DNA of 64,000 bases from Flavobacterium sp. KACC 22763 (GTDB taxonomy: Bacteria > Bacteroidota > Bacteroidia > Flavobacteriales > Flavobacteriaceae), in assembly GCF_028736155.1 (NCBI RefSeq), contig NZ_CP117879.1, positions 372,001 through 436,000 of the forward strand, written 5' to 3'. The notes beneath the pieces are model-generated. The model had not been told where the DNA came from and ran no database searches. It saw only the letters and a program-made list of their open reading frames with translations. The position numbers were made by a program, and so were the translations under genes. Positions 1 through 7,648 of this stretch are shown here, in pieces. How positions within the stretch are numbered: position 1 is the first letter of the stretch; each line of letters opens with the position of its first letter.

Positions 1-3000
1 TACTAATAAAAGATAATGTTGTTGCAGAAAGATTGGTTTTTCTAAACTATCAAAACGGACTAAAAATCGAAATTAAAACCGATAAAGAAACGTATTTGCC
101 TAGAGAAAAGGTAAATGTTTCAATTGTAACAAAGGACAAAAATAATATGCCGATTCCGTCAAGTTTGTCAGTTTCTGTAGTCGATTCAAAATTACTCACT
201 TATATTGATGATAAACAGGATAATATTTTGTCATGGCTTTTTCTTGGATTTGAGTTAAAAGGAAAAATACATGAACCAAGATTTTATTTTGATGATAATA
301 AAACTCAGGAAATAAAAGAAGAAGCAATTGATTTACTGTTGAATACACACGGATGGAGAAAGTACAATCAAAAAAATCTTCAAAATTTAGTGTCAGAAGT
401 AAAAAACGGAATCTTACCAGAACAAAATAATGGGATAGCAGGTTTTGTTACAAATCAAAGAAAAAAAGGAGTTTCAAAAAAAGTGCTTCTTTTTTCAGAT
501 GGTGGAAAAGTTTATGAAACAAAAAGCAATTCCAGTGGCTATTTTATCTTTAATAAAGTTTCCTTCTCAAACTTTGCTTATTTGCTAGTTGAAGGGAAAA
601 ACAATGGTGAAGAATATTTGATAACAAATTCATATACAAATAGTAGTAGGTTCTTGTTAATGAAAGATACACTTAGAAATAAAACACCGTTAGAAGTAAG
701 TTTTAGACCAACTGAGACAAAAGAAACGATAACAGAAAGTGGTCAGATTAGGGGAACTCCAATTGTTATGTCATCAGATTCGGCTGAGTTATCAGACGTA
801 GTAGTTGTAGGTTATGGAATGAGTAACAAAAAATTGATTTCTGGAGCCATTACAAAAATAAGTGCAACAGATATTATTAGTAGTTCTTTAAGCGGAAGAG
901 TAGCTGGAGTTCAAATAACAGAATCTTCTGGACAGCCAGGATCTGCAGACAAAGTCAGAATTAGAGGTTTAAGTTCAGTCTATGGAAATAGAGCGGGAGG
1001 ACAGCCTTTAATTGTTGTAGACGGAATTGCTTATGTAAACAATGAAAACTCCTCGGTATTTGGCAATTTATCGGTAAATTCTATAGAATCGGTTACAATT
1101 CTGAAAGATGCTTCGGCAACCGCTATTTACGGATCTGCAGGCAGTTCTGGCGTAATTTTGATCACTACAAAAGGCAGACTCTTTCAAGGAAATATTCTTT
1201 TAGGAAAAAAATATAAATACTCTTATCAGGAAATAAATAAAACTTCGGCTAAAGCGATAAGTATAGCAGAAAGGTTTTATGTGCCAAAATATCAATCGAC
1301 AATCGTAGAAGAAAAAACAGATTTTAGAACTTGTATTTACTGGAATTCAATTATTCAGACCGATAAAAATGGTAAGGCTAATTTCGAATTTTATAATTCT
1401 GATGATAATACTTCTTTTAAAATTCTAGCCGAAGGAACATCTTATAAAGGTGATCTTGGAAAATCGGAAGCTGTTTTTTCTGTAAAAGAGCTAATTCAGA
1501 CAGATGTAAAAGTGCCGCTTTATGCTTCTCAGGAAGATGTAATTGCAGTGCCGCTTTGGCTGAAAAATAATTCAGACAAAGACTTAAACTTAACCTATAA
1601 AGTGAAGTTTTATGAAAAAAAGGATTTGATCGAACAAACTGCTTCTGTCGGGCTGAAACCAAATGAAACGAAAAGCATTAATATCAAATTAATTGCGTCT
1701 AAAATTGGAAAAGATATACCGTTGGAAATTGCCTTAACTGGAGACAATTATAAGACAACTATTAAAAAAACAATTGATGTATATTCAAAAGGATTTCCTG
1801 TAAATATTGATATTTCTGGGGTAAAATCTCAAACAACAGATTTTGTAATTCAAGATGTATTTCCGGGATCAATTACTTCTGATTTTAAATTGTTTTACAA
1901 TCCATTTTCTTCAATTTTCAGTACTCTCGAAGGAATGGTGCGTGAACCTTACGGATGTTTTGAGCAAGTTTCTTCTTCAAATTATCCTAATATCATGGCA
2001 ATGCAATTGCTTAAGTTTAAAAATACGTCGCCAGAATTTAAAGAACGTGCCTTGAAGTTTTTAGAATCGGGATATAAAAAACTTAAAAACTATGAGTCTA
2101 AAGATGGCGGTTTTGAATGGTATGGCGGAAATCCTGGCAATGAAGCATTGACAGCTTACGGATTATTGCAGTTCTATGAAATGAAAGAATTTATCAATAT
2201 AGATCAGAAATTGATTGAAAGAACAATTGCATGGATGGATTCTAGAAAAGATGGTAAAGGTGGATTTAAGCAAAACCCTGCAAAATATGGCTTTTCGGGA
2301 ATAAAAAATATCGTGAATAATGCTTATATCGTTTATGTTTTATCTGAAATTGGAAAAATTGATATTGAAAAGGAGTATCAAACAGCGTTGCAAGAAGCTC
2401 TAAAAAGCAAAGATTTATATAGAATGGAACTGGTTGCTTTGTCAGCATTTAATTTAGGTAAAATTCCAGAATACAAATCTCTTATGAGTTTGATAAAAAC
2501 TGAAATTGATAAAAAAGGTTTTAATAAATTAGAAGCTGAACAAACTGTTATTAACAGTTACGGCGAATCGATGAATATGGAAATTGCTTCATTATATGCG
2601 ATTGCTTTATTGAAAGAAAAAGAAATTACACCTGAAGTTGTAAAAGCTTTAAACTTTATTCAATCGTCCAGAACTTCCTATGGATTTGGATCAACACAAT
2701 CGACCGCTTTGGCTTTAAAAGCAATCACAGAATTTAATAAACTTTACATCAATACGGTAGCGGTTAAAAATGCGGTAATGAGTTTTAATGATGAGTCAAT
2801 TGATTTATCTGTAAGAGATAAAAACAGTAATGTAGCTTTAAATGAGTTAAAAGTAAAAGAAGGAAAAAATAAGTTTGATATTCAAATTCAAGAAGATAAT
2901 ATGGTGCCTTATAGTTTGCAGATTCAGTACAATACTTATACACCAATTAATTCTAAAGAATGTAAATTGTCTTTAAAAACTAATGCTTTGCAGAACAAGG

Positions 3001-3347
3001 CAAAAGTAAGTGAAACGCTTAGAGTGCAAATTGAAGTTGAAAATAAAAGCACAAAAGAAATTTCAAATCCAATTGCTAGAATAGGTATTCCGGGTGGACT
3101 AACTCCTGAACCTTGGCAGCTAAAAGAACTTGTAGAAAAAAATAATGTCGATTTTTATGAAATCTTTGGTAATGAATTGGTGTTCTATTTCAGAAAATTG
3201 AATGCAAGAGAAAATCGAAAAATTAATATTGACTTTAAAGCCATTGTTCCCGGAAATTATAAAGGAGCTGCTTCGTCGGCCTATTTATATTACGAAAAGG
3301 AGCATAAAAACTGGAACAAAGGTTTAGAAATTGAGGTTTTGCCTTGA
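1..3347 (+). CDS. Alpha-2-macroglobulin-family protein with embedded TonB-receptor plug domain (5' partial)
   Basis: The reading frame is open from base 3, so the gene begins before the window and the apparent TTG start at 33 is not a real start. Visible order: a macroglobulin (MG2-like) strand-rich region, a carboxypeptidase-regulatory-like stretch (about 420-600), a TonB-dependent receptor plug introduced by the SusC-type box DVVVVGYG (about 795-820) and running to about 1175, then an A2M core. A thioester-type motif GCFEQ lies near 1950-1966, comparable to GCGEQ of complement and macroglobulins. No beta-barrel follows the plug, so this is not a transporter. Family knowledge suggests an envelope-anchored protease trap; what the plug does is unknown. 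It ends convergent to the DUF3810 gene with a palindrome between them. I am confident of the two domain types and unsure of the role. Confidence 0.85.
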   Translation, partial: LIKDNVVAERLVFLNYQNGLKIEIKTDKETYLPREKVNVSIVTKDKNNMPIPSSLSVSVVDSKLLTYIDDKQDNILSWLFLGFELKGKIHEPRFYFDDNKTQEIKEEAIDLLLNTHGWRKYNQKNLQNLVSEVKNGILPEQNNGIAGFVTNQRKKGVSKKVLLFSDGGKVYETKSNSSGYFIFNKVSFSNFAYLLVEGKNNGEEYLITNSYTNSSRFLLMKDTLRNKTPLEVSFRPTETKETITESGQIRGTPIVMSSDSAELSDVVVVGYGMSNKKLISGAITKISATDIISSSLSGRVAGVQITESSGQPGSADKVRIRGLSSVYGNRAGGQPLIVVDGIAYVNNENSSVFGNLSVNSIESVTILKDASATAIYGSAGSSGVILITTKGRLFQGNILLGKKYKYSYQEINKTSAKAISIAERFYVPKYQSTIVEEKTDFRTCIYWNSIIQTDKNGKANFEFYNSDDNTSFKILAEGTSYKGDLGKSEAVFSVKELIQTDVKVPLYASQEDVIAVPLWLKNNSDKDLNLTYKVKFYEKKDLIEQTASVGLKPNETKSINIKLIASKIGKDIPLEIALTGDNYKTTIKKTIDVYSKGFPVNIDISGVKSQTTDFVIQDVFPGSITSDFKLFYNPFSSIFSTLEGMVREPYGCFEQVSSSNYPNIMAMQLLKFKNTSPEFKERALKFLESGYKKLKNYESKDGGFEWYGGNPGNEALTAYGLLQFYEMKEFINIDQKLIERTIAWMDSRKDGKGGFKQNPAKYGFSGIKNIVNNAYIVYVLSEIGKIDIEKEYQTALQEALKSKDLYRMELVALSAFNLGKIPEYKSLMSLIKTEIDKKGFNKLEAEQTVINSYGESMNMEIASLYAIALLKEKEITPEVVKALNFIQSSRTSYGFGSTQSTALALKAITEFNKLYINTVAVKNAVMSFNDESIDLSVRDKNSNVALNELKVKEGKNKFDIQIQEDNMVPYSLQIQYNTYTPINSKECKLSLKTNALQNKAKVSETLRVQIEVENKSTKEISNPIARIGIPGGLTPEPWQLKELVEKNNVDFYEIFGNELVFYFRKLNARENRKINIDFKAIVPGNYKGAASSAYLYYEKEHKNWNKGLEIEVLP

Positions 3348-3366
3348 TATGATATAAGTTGATTAT

Positions 3367-3393
3367 CCTAACAGGTTTTGAGAACCTGTTAGG
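3367..3393. repeat. 27-bp palindrome, probable bidirectional terminator
   Basis: The arms CCTAACAGGTT and AACCTGTTAGG surround a short centre and are followed by T-rich sequence. It lies between two convergent genes, so it can act as a terminator. Its layout (CCT..AGG outside, GGTT..AACC inside) is shared with the palindromes at 21627 and 21678, which suggests a dispersed repeat family. Confidence 0.7.
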
Positions 3394-3417
3394 TATTTTT
3401 GACTTAAGACTAAAAAG

Positions 3418-4479
3418 TTAAAGTGGTTTATCTCGATAATAATTAATCGTCAGATCGATGAACTTACTGTAGCTTTCCATTCCGTCTTTTTGATTATTTG
3501 TTTTTAAAAAACTATCCCATAGAAAATGGAACCCTTCGTCTATAAATGTGTCATATTTTTTCCAGAAATCTTGGTCTTCTTGATAGTTTTTTAAAATTCC
3601 AGTATTTACTTGTTTCTTTAGTATTTCAAAAATTTTCTCGTTTTTAAACTGCCAGATTCCGAGACAATAGCGTAATGCAAAACTATATCCTGCATATTGA
3701 TAATATAAATTGTCATTTTTGACAGAAGCTAAAAGGCCAATAAAATTGCATTCACTTTCACTTGCAAAACCAATCTGATGCGCCATTTCATGAGATGTAG
3801 TTAGTGGAAAAGTGTACATTGGCAATAAGTCATTAATTTGCGCTTCGTTTGTAAATGGATTTAAATAACCGCCAAATCCCATATAAGTTAAAGGAACGCT
3901 GAATAATGATTTTTTTACGCTTAATGTTTTGTATTCAAAATAAGAATGTTCTTTTGCTAAATTATCATAACCGTTTAAAATCATGTTGAATGACTCTTTC
4001 TGTGAATATGGAAAGACAATTTTAGAGCTTTTATTTTTTGTGATTTGAAACTGAACTTCATTCGTCTTTACAATTAATCTCTTAGTGAAAGCCAGAAGAT
4101 CAGCATCGGTATATTCTCTTTTGATTTCCATTTTTTCAAAAAGAGGTTTGCGATAATAATTGAAAGCCCAAAGCAGATGGAAGAAAAAGTAAAAAATAGA
4201 AATTTTGCCTATTATTTTTAAAAGATGATCTTTCCAATTAGTCTTCCATGTTCCTCTGATTCTCCAAAACCAGCTAATTATGGAAATCATCAAAATAGCA
4301 TAAATTATGTCGCCAACAGAAAACGGAATTTTACCTAAAACCATTCTAGAGAAATGTGAAATCCTGACGAATAAATTTTTACTGTAAAAACCTTCAACAA
4401 AATCTGGGAAGTATGGAAGGGTTTTATAAAAGATAATTTGAACTATAAGAAATAGAGGAAGTATATATTTTGATTTCAC
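3418..4479 (-). CDS. DUF3810 family membrane protein with HExxH metalloprotease motif
   Basis: A 353-residue protein with three predicted membrane helices in the first third (about residues 5-20, 57-72 and 92-106) and a larger soluble region. HEMAHQ at residues 230-235 matches the zincin HExxH motif, and acidic residues shortly after (ESE near 241-243) could supply a third zinc ligand, as in gluzincins. The arrangement matches DUF3810, a Bacteroidota family with no characterised reaction. A membrane-bound zinc peptidase is inferred from the motif only. It is transcribed divergently from pepD and convergently to the macroglobulin-like gene. Confidence 0.85.
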   Translation of the reverse strand: MKSKYILPLFLIVQIIFYKTLPYFPDFVEGFYSKNLFVRISHFSRMVLGKIPFSVGDIIYAILMISIISWFWRIRGTWKTNWKDHLLKIIGKISIFYFFFHLLWAFNYYRKPLFEKMEIKREYTDADLLAFTKRLIVKTNEVQFQITKNKSSKIVFPYSQKESFNMILNGYDNLAKEHSYFEYKTLSVKKSLFSVPLTYMGFGGYLNPFTNEAQINDLLPMYTFPLTTSHEMAHQIGFASESECNFIGLLASVKNDNLYYQYAGYSFALRYCLGIWQFKNEKIFEILKKQVNTGILKNYQEDQDFWKKYDTFIDEGFHFLWDSFLKTNNQKDGMESYSKFIDLTINYYRDKPL

Positions 4480-4586
4480 AGTGTAATTTTTGAATACGTA
4501 AATATAATTACAATTATTTATAACTAAAAAGAATAGTATTTGAGGGATTTTATTTTAAAACGAATAATTAGTGCTAATTCGTGAAA

Positions 4587-4622
4587 TTTGTGGCGAAAAA
4601 AAATATAAACTTTGTAACTTTG
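4587..4622 (+). promoter_or_regulatory. Putative Bacteroidota-type promoter of pepD
   Basis: TAACTTTG (4615-4622) is an exact TAnnTTTG -7 element. A TTTG at 4587-4590 is the nearest -33 candidate, with a 24-base spacer that is slightly longer than usual. The start codon is 35 bases downstream of the -7 box. Confidence 0.45.
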
Positions 4623-4656
4623 AAGCTCTTTATTGTTAAACATCAAACAAAACATA

Positions 4657-6117
4657 ATGAGTCAAGAAATAAGAAATCTGGAACCAAAAGCACTTTGGAA
4701 CAAATTTGCAGATTTAAATGCTGTTCCGCGTCCATCGAAGAAAGAAGAGCGTGTAATTGAGTTTATGAAAAACTTTGGAAACAGCTTAGGTTTAGAAACT
4801 TTCGAAGATGAAATCAGAAACGTAATCATTAGAAAACCGGCAACTCCAGGAATGGAAAACCGTAAACCAATCGTTATGCAAGGGCATTTAGATATGGTGC
4901 ACCAAAAAAATGCAGATACAGTTTTTGATTTTGATACACAAGGAATCGATATGTATGTGGATGGTGACTGGGTTCGCGCGCGTGGTACAACACTTGGGGC
5001 AGACAATGGGCTAGGCGTGGCGACTATTATGGCTATTCTAGAAAGCAAAGATATTCCGCATCCTGCAATTGAAGCTTTGTTTACCATTGATGAAGAAACT
5101 GGAATGACAGGAGCTTTAAACTTAAAAGGCGGAATTCTTCAAGGTCAGATTTTATTGAATTTGGATACTGAAGAAGATGATGAAATTGATATCGGTTGCG
5201 CTGGTGGAATTGATGTAACAGCAACAAGAACGTATCATGAAGAAGAAGTTCCAGAAGGTTCTGTTGGTTATACCATTACAGTAAAAGGACTAAATGGAGG
5301 GCATTCAGGAATGGATATTAATAAAGGTCTAGGAAATGCCAACAAGATCATGAATCGTTTGTTATTTGATGCATTTGAAAACTTCGGTTTGCAGATTGTT
5401 GAAATTAATGGAGGAAGTCTTAGAAATGCAATTCCAAGAGAAAGTGTTGCTAAAGTAATTATTTCTCAGATGTTTGATGAAGCTTATGTTTATGATATGC
5501 AGGAGATTATTTCTGATATTAAAGCAGAATATAAAACGACTGAACCAAACTTGTCTATTGAAATCGTAAAAGGCGATTTGCCTGAGAAAGTAATGGAACT
5601 TGGTGTTCAAGAAGGAATTATCAGAGCGATTTATGCAGCTCAGAATGGAGTTTATAAAATGAGTGCTGATATGGCAGATCTGGTTGAAACTTCAAACAAT
5701 ATTGCTCGTGTTGTTATCAAAGACGGAGAGATTTTGGTTGGGTGTTTAACACGTTCTTCTGTTGAATCTTCAAAATTTGATTTGGCTAATTCGTTACGTT
5801 CTGCTTTTGAATTAGTAGGATGCGAAGTAGAACTTTCGGGTTCTTATCCAGGTTGGACACCAAACGTAAACTCTGAAATCTTAGAAGTTTTAAAAGAGAT
5901 ATACGAAAAACAAAATGGCGAACAGCCAAAAGTTGTGGCTTGTCACGCTGGTTTAGAGTGCGGAATTTTAGGAACAAATTATCCAGATATGGATATGATT
6001 TCTTTTGGTCCAACAATTCACGGAGCACATTCTCCAGATGAAAGAGCAAGTATTTCTTCTGCTCAAAAATATTGGAAATTCGTATTGGAAATTCTTTCTA
6101 ATATACCAGTTAAATAA
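4657..6117 (+). CDS. pepD: Aminoacyl-histidine dipeptidase (M20C family)
   Basis: Cytosolic zinc dipeptidase of the PepD (carnosinase-like) family that hydrolyses Xaa-His and other dipeptides. I take the ATG at 4657 (486 residues, MSQEIRN...) rather than the upstream in-frame TTG at 4633, because it opens the conserved N-terminus and suits the promoter spacing. Metal and catalytic residues are visible: H77 and D79 in GHLDM, D116 in GADNGLG, the glutamate pair 146-147 in IDEETG, and the C-terminal HGAHSPDER histidine. Length is typical for the family. The gene appears monocistronic; a 13-bp tandem repeat follows it. Confidence 0.95.
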   Translation: MSQEIRNLEPKALWNKFADLNAVPRPSKKEERVIEFMKNFGNSLGLETFEDEIRNVIIRKPATPGMENRKPIVMQGHLDMVHQKNADTVFDFDTQGIDMYVDGDWVRARGTTLGADNGLGVATIMAILESKDIPHPAIEALFTIDEETGMTGALNLKGGILQGQILLNLDTEEDDEIDIGCAGGIDVTATRTYHEEEVPEGSVGYTITVKGLNGGHSGMDINKGLGNANKIMNRLLFDAFENFGLQIVEINGGSLRNAIPRESVAKVIISQMFDEAYVYDMQEIISDIKAEYKTTEPNLSIEIVKGDLPEKVMELGVQEGIIRAIYAAQNGVYKMSADMADLVETSNNIARVVIKDGEILVGCLTRSSVESSKFDLANSLRSAFELVGCEVELSGSYPGWTPNVNSEILEVLKEIYEKQNGEQPKVVACHAGLECGILGTNYPDMDMISFGPTIHGAHSPDERASISSAQKYWKFVLEILSNIPVK

Positions 6118-6156
6118 AAAGTTTTCAGTCGCAGTCTCAGTGTTCAGTTTTGTAAA

Positions 6157-6260
6157 ACTGTACACTGAGACTGTATACTAAGACTGTATACTAAGACTGT
6201 ATACTAAGACTGTGTACTAAGACTGTGTACTAAGACTGTAAACTGAGACTGTAAACTGAG
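6157..6260. repeat. 13-bp tandem repeat, eight copies
   Basis: Eight consecutive 13-base units with consensus ACTGTATACTAAG run without gaps from 6157. Variant classes are grouped: one ACTGTACACTGAG, three ACTGTATACTAAG, two ACTGTGTACTAAG and two ACTGTAAACTGAG. The array fills the gap between the convergent pepD and cupin genes and abuts the stop codon of the cupin gene. Adjacent identical variants indicate recent unit duplication. Confidence 0.95.
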
Positions 6261-6261
6261 A

Positions 6262-6600
6262 CTAAACTAAAAAGTCCCCGTCTATTATTAGCAATTCGAC
6301 ACCTTTAGTTGTAATAGAGCGATGAGAACTCATATCGTCAGAAACAATATAAGTCATTCCTTTTGTTAATGTCATTTTTTCACCGTTATCTAATTCGCTG
6401 ATGAAATCCCCTTTCAAGCAATGTACAATGTGTCCTTTTTGGCACCAGTGATCAGCAAGATAATTTTTACTATAAACAACTTTTCGAACACGTAGACCTC
6501 CTAATTGTATGGTCTGCCAATAAGCAGTTCCGGTTTCTCCTATGTGTTCTGTTTTTTCGATTTGACTCCAATCAATCGTCTGAAAAGGTATTGTAGACAT
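6262..6600 (-). CDS. Small cupin-fold protein (DHCW-motif-like)
   Basis: A 112-residue single-domain protein. The central segment ADHWCQKGHIVHCLKG, with a later GMTYIVSDDMSSHRS, has the histidine spacing and strand pattern of a cupin barrel and resembles the small family NCBI names DHCW motif cupin fold protein; here the order is W-C. The substrate is unknown, and metal binding through the histidines is inferred. It is alone on the minus strand, with the 13-bp array directly behind its stop codon. Confidence 0.75.
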   Translation of the reverse strand: MSTIPFQTIDWSQIEKTEHIGETGTAYWQTIQLGGLRVRKVVYSKNYLADHWCQKGHIVHCLKGDFISELDNGEKMTLTKGMTYIVSDDMSSHRSITTKGVELLIIDGDFLV

Positions 6601-6641
6601 TTTTTTTTATGGTTTAGGTAGTTAATAGTTATATTTAAAAC

Positions 6642-6673
6642 AAAAAAAATCCTCAGTTTTAAAAATGAGGATT
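6642..6673 (-). terminator. Rho-independent terminator of the 6693-7475 gene
   Basis: The stem AATCCTCA / TGAGGATT is followed on the minus strand by a run of eight T residues (A run at 6642-6649 on the plus strand). It lies 20 bases past the stop of the upstream minus-strand gene. Confidence 0.8.
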
Positions 6674-6692
6674 GATTTTTTATGTTGTGAGT

Positions 6693-7475
6693 TTAATTTC
6701 GTTTCAAAACTTTATATTGTTCATAACAAGCGCTTATTGCATCCATAATCTGGAGGTCGTTTGCAGTTTGGATGAAAGAATCTGAATAATTGCAACGATG
6801 CATAATTTCAGGAATTTCGTCTTTGCTGATGCCTAATAATACTGCAACGGTTTCACGATCATATTTAGATTCTAAAAGTGTTCGTACGGTATCATCCTTT
6901 TTCATTTCCTTTAGCTTCTTGAGTTCTTTTCCATTCTTTCCAAAGAAATTATAAAGCATATCGGCGGGGTTGAAAATCGAACCGAGGACTTTTCCAAAAG
7001 CATTTGGCGCATATTCTCCAGCTTCGTAACCTTGCGTTAAACCTGAAATGCTATAACGGTAGTTTTCTTTTGTTGGAATTAATTTAGAGTCAATTTCAAG
7101 ATAACCTGTTAGCGAGAAAGGAGCAATAACAACCTCTTCCAAAGCAATTGCTTTTTCAGTAAGCTGAATTCTAGTTACTTTATTTTTAATCCAGTCATTT
7201 GTAACTCTGATTCTTAGAGATTGAAATCCTAGGATAGAAAAATGTAGCGTATCGTTGACTTGTACGTCAATTTCAAAATATCCTTTTTCGTCAGATTTTG
7301 CACCACGCACTTTGTTGGTGTTAATGATATTTACTCCAGCAAGCGGTTGTTTGCTGTCGTCATTAATAACGTAACCTGAAACTCTTTGTGGAACTGTTGG
7401 TTGTGTATCTTGCGTATCTTGTGCAAAACCAATGTTGGCGAGAAGTGTAAAAAAGAAAATTGCGAAATATTTCAT
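6693..7475 (-). CDS. Secreted carboxypeptidase-regulatory-like domain protein
   Basis: A 260-residue exported protein. Residues 1-18 are a signal peptide ending in GFAQ. Residues about 33-110 form a CarboxypepD_reg-like beta-sandwich (VSGYVINDDSKQPLAGVNI, then GYFEIDV and LHFSILGFQS), the domain that usually opens SusC-type receptors; here it is followed by a helical region of unknown function rather than by a receptor. Such proteins are periplasmic or outer-membrane associated in Bacteroidota, and their role is unassigned. It has its own terminator and stands between the cupin and helicase genes on the same strand. Confidence 0.75.
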   Translation of the reverse strand: MKYFAIFFFTLLANIGFAQDTQDTQPTVPQRVSGYVINDDSKQPLAGVNIINTNKVRGAKSDEKGYFEIDVQVNDTLHFSILGFQSLRIRVTNDWIKNKVTRIQLTEKAIALEEVVIAPFSLTGYLEIDSKLIPTKENYRYSISGLTQGYEAGEYAPNAFGKVLGSIFNPADMLYNFFGKNGKELKKLKEMKKDDTVRTLLESKYDRETVAVLLGISKDEIPEIMHRCNYSDSFIQTANDLQIMDAISACYEQYKVLKRN

Positions 7476-7584
7476 ATCCTGATTTAAAGCTCTAAAAGTA
7501 GTAAATAGGGATTAAATATCTCGCAGTCTTGGAATTTAATTATAAGAAAATTAACAAAGACATTGATAAGATTATTGGATATAA

Positions 7585-7626
7585 GAAAAAATCCCAAATT
7601 CCGTATAAAATTGGAATTTGGGATTT
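7585..7626 (-). terminator. Terminator of the DEAD-box helicase gene
   Basis: A 14-base stem (AAATCCCAAATTCC and its complement GGAATTTGGGATTT) with a 10-base loop, followed by a T tract on the minus strand. It sits 23 bases downstream of the helicase stop codon. Confidence 0.85.
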
Positions 7627-7648
7627 TGTATTTTAAGAAATTGAAGTA

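Noticed and set aside
33..35. TTG at 33 as start of the macroglobulin-like gene
   Set aside because: The frame stays open to base 3, and the protein lacks the expected signal peptide there, so the gene is cut by the window edge.
4662..5087. A 141-residue frame antisense to pepD
   Set aside because: It is a shadow of a well-supported gene, with no family features of its own.
6157..6260. Regular direct repeats that might suggest a CRISPR array
   Set aside because: Units are 13 bases with no spacers, and no cas gene is near.
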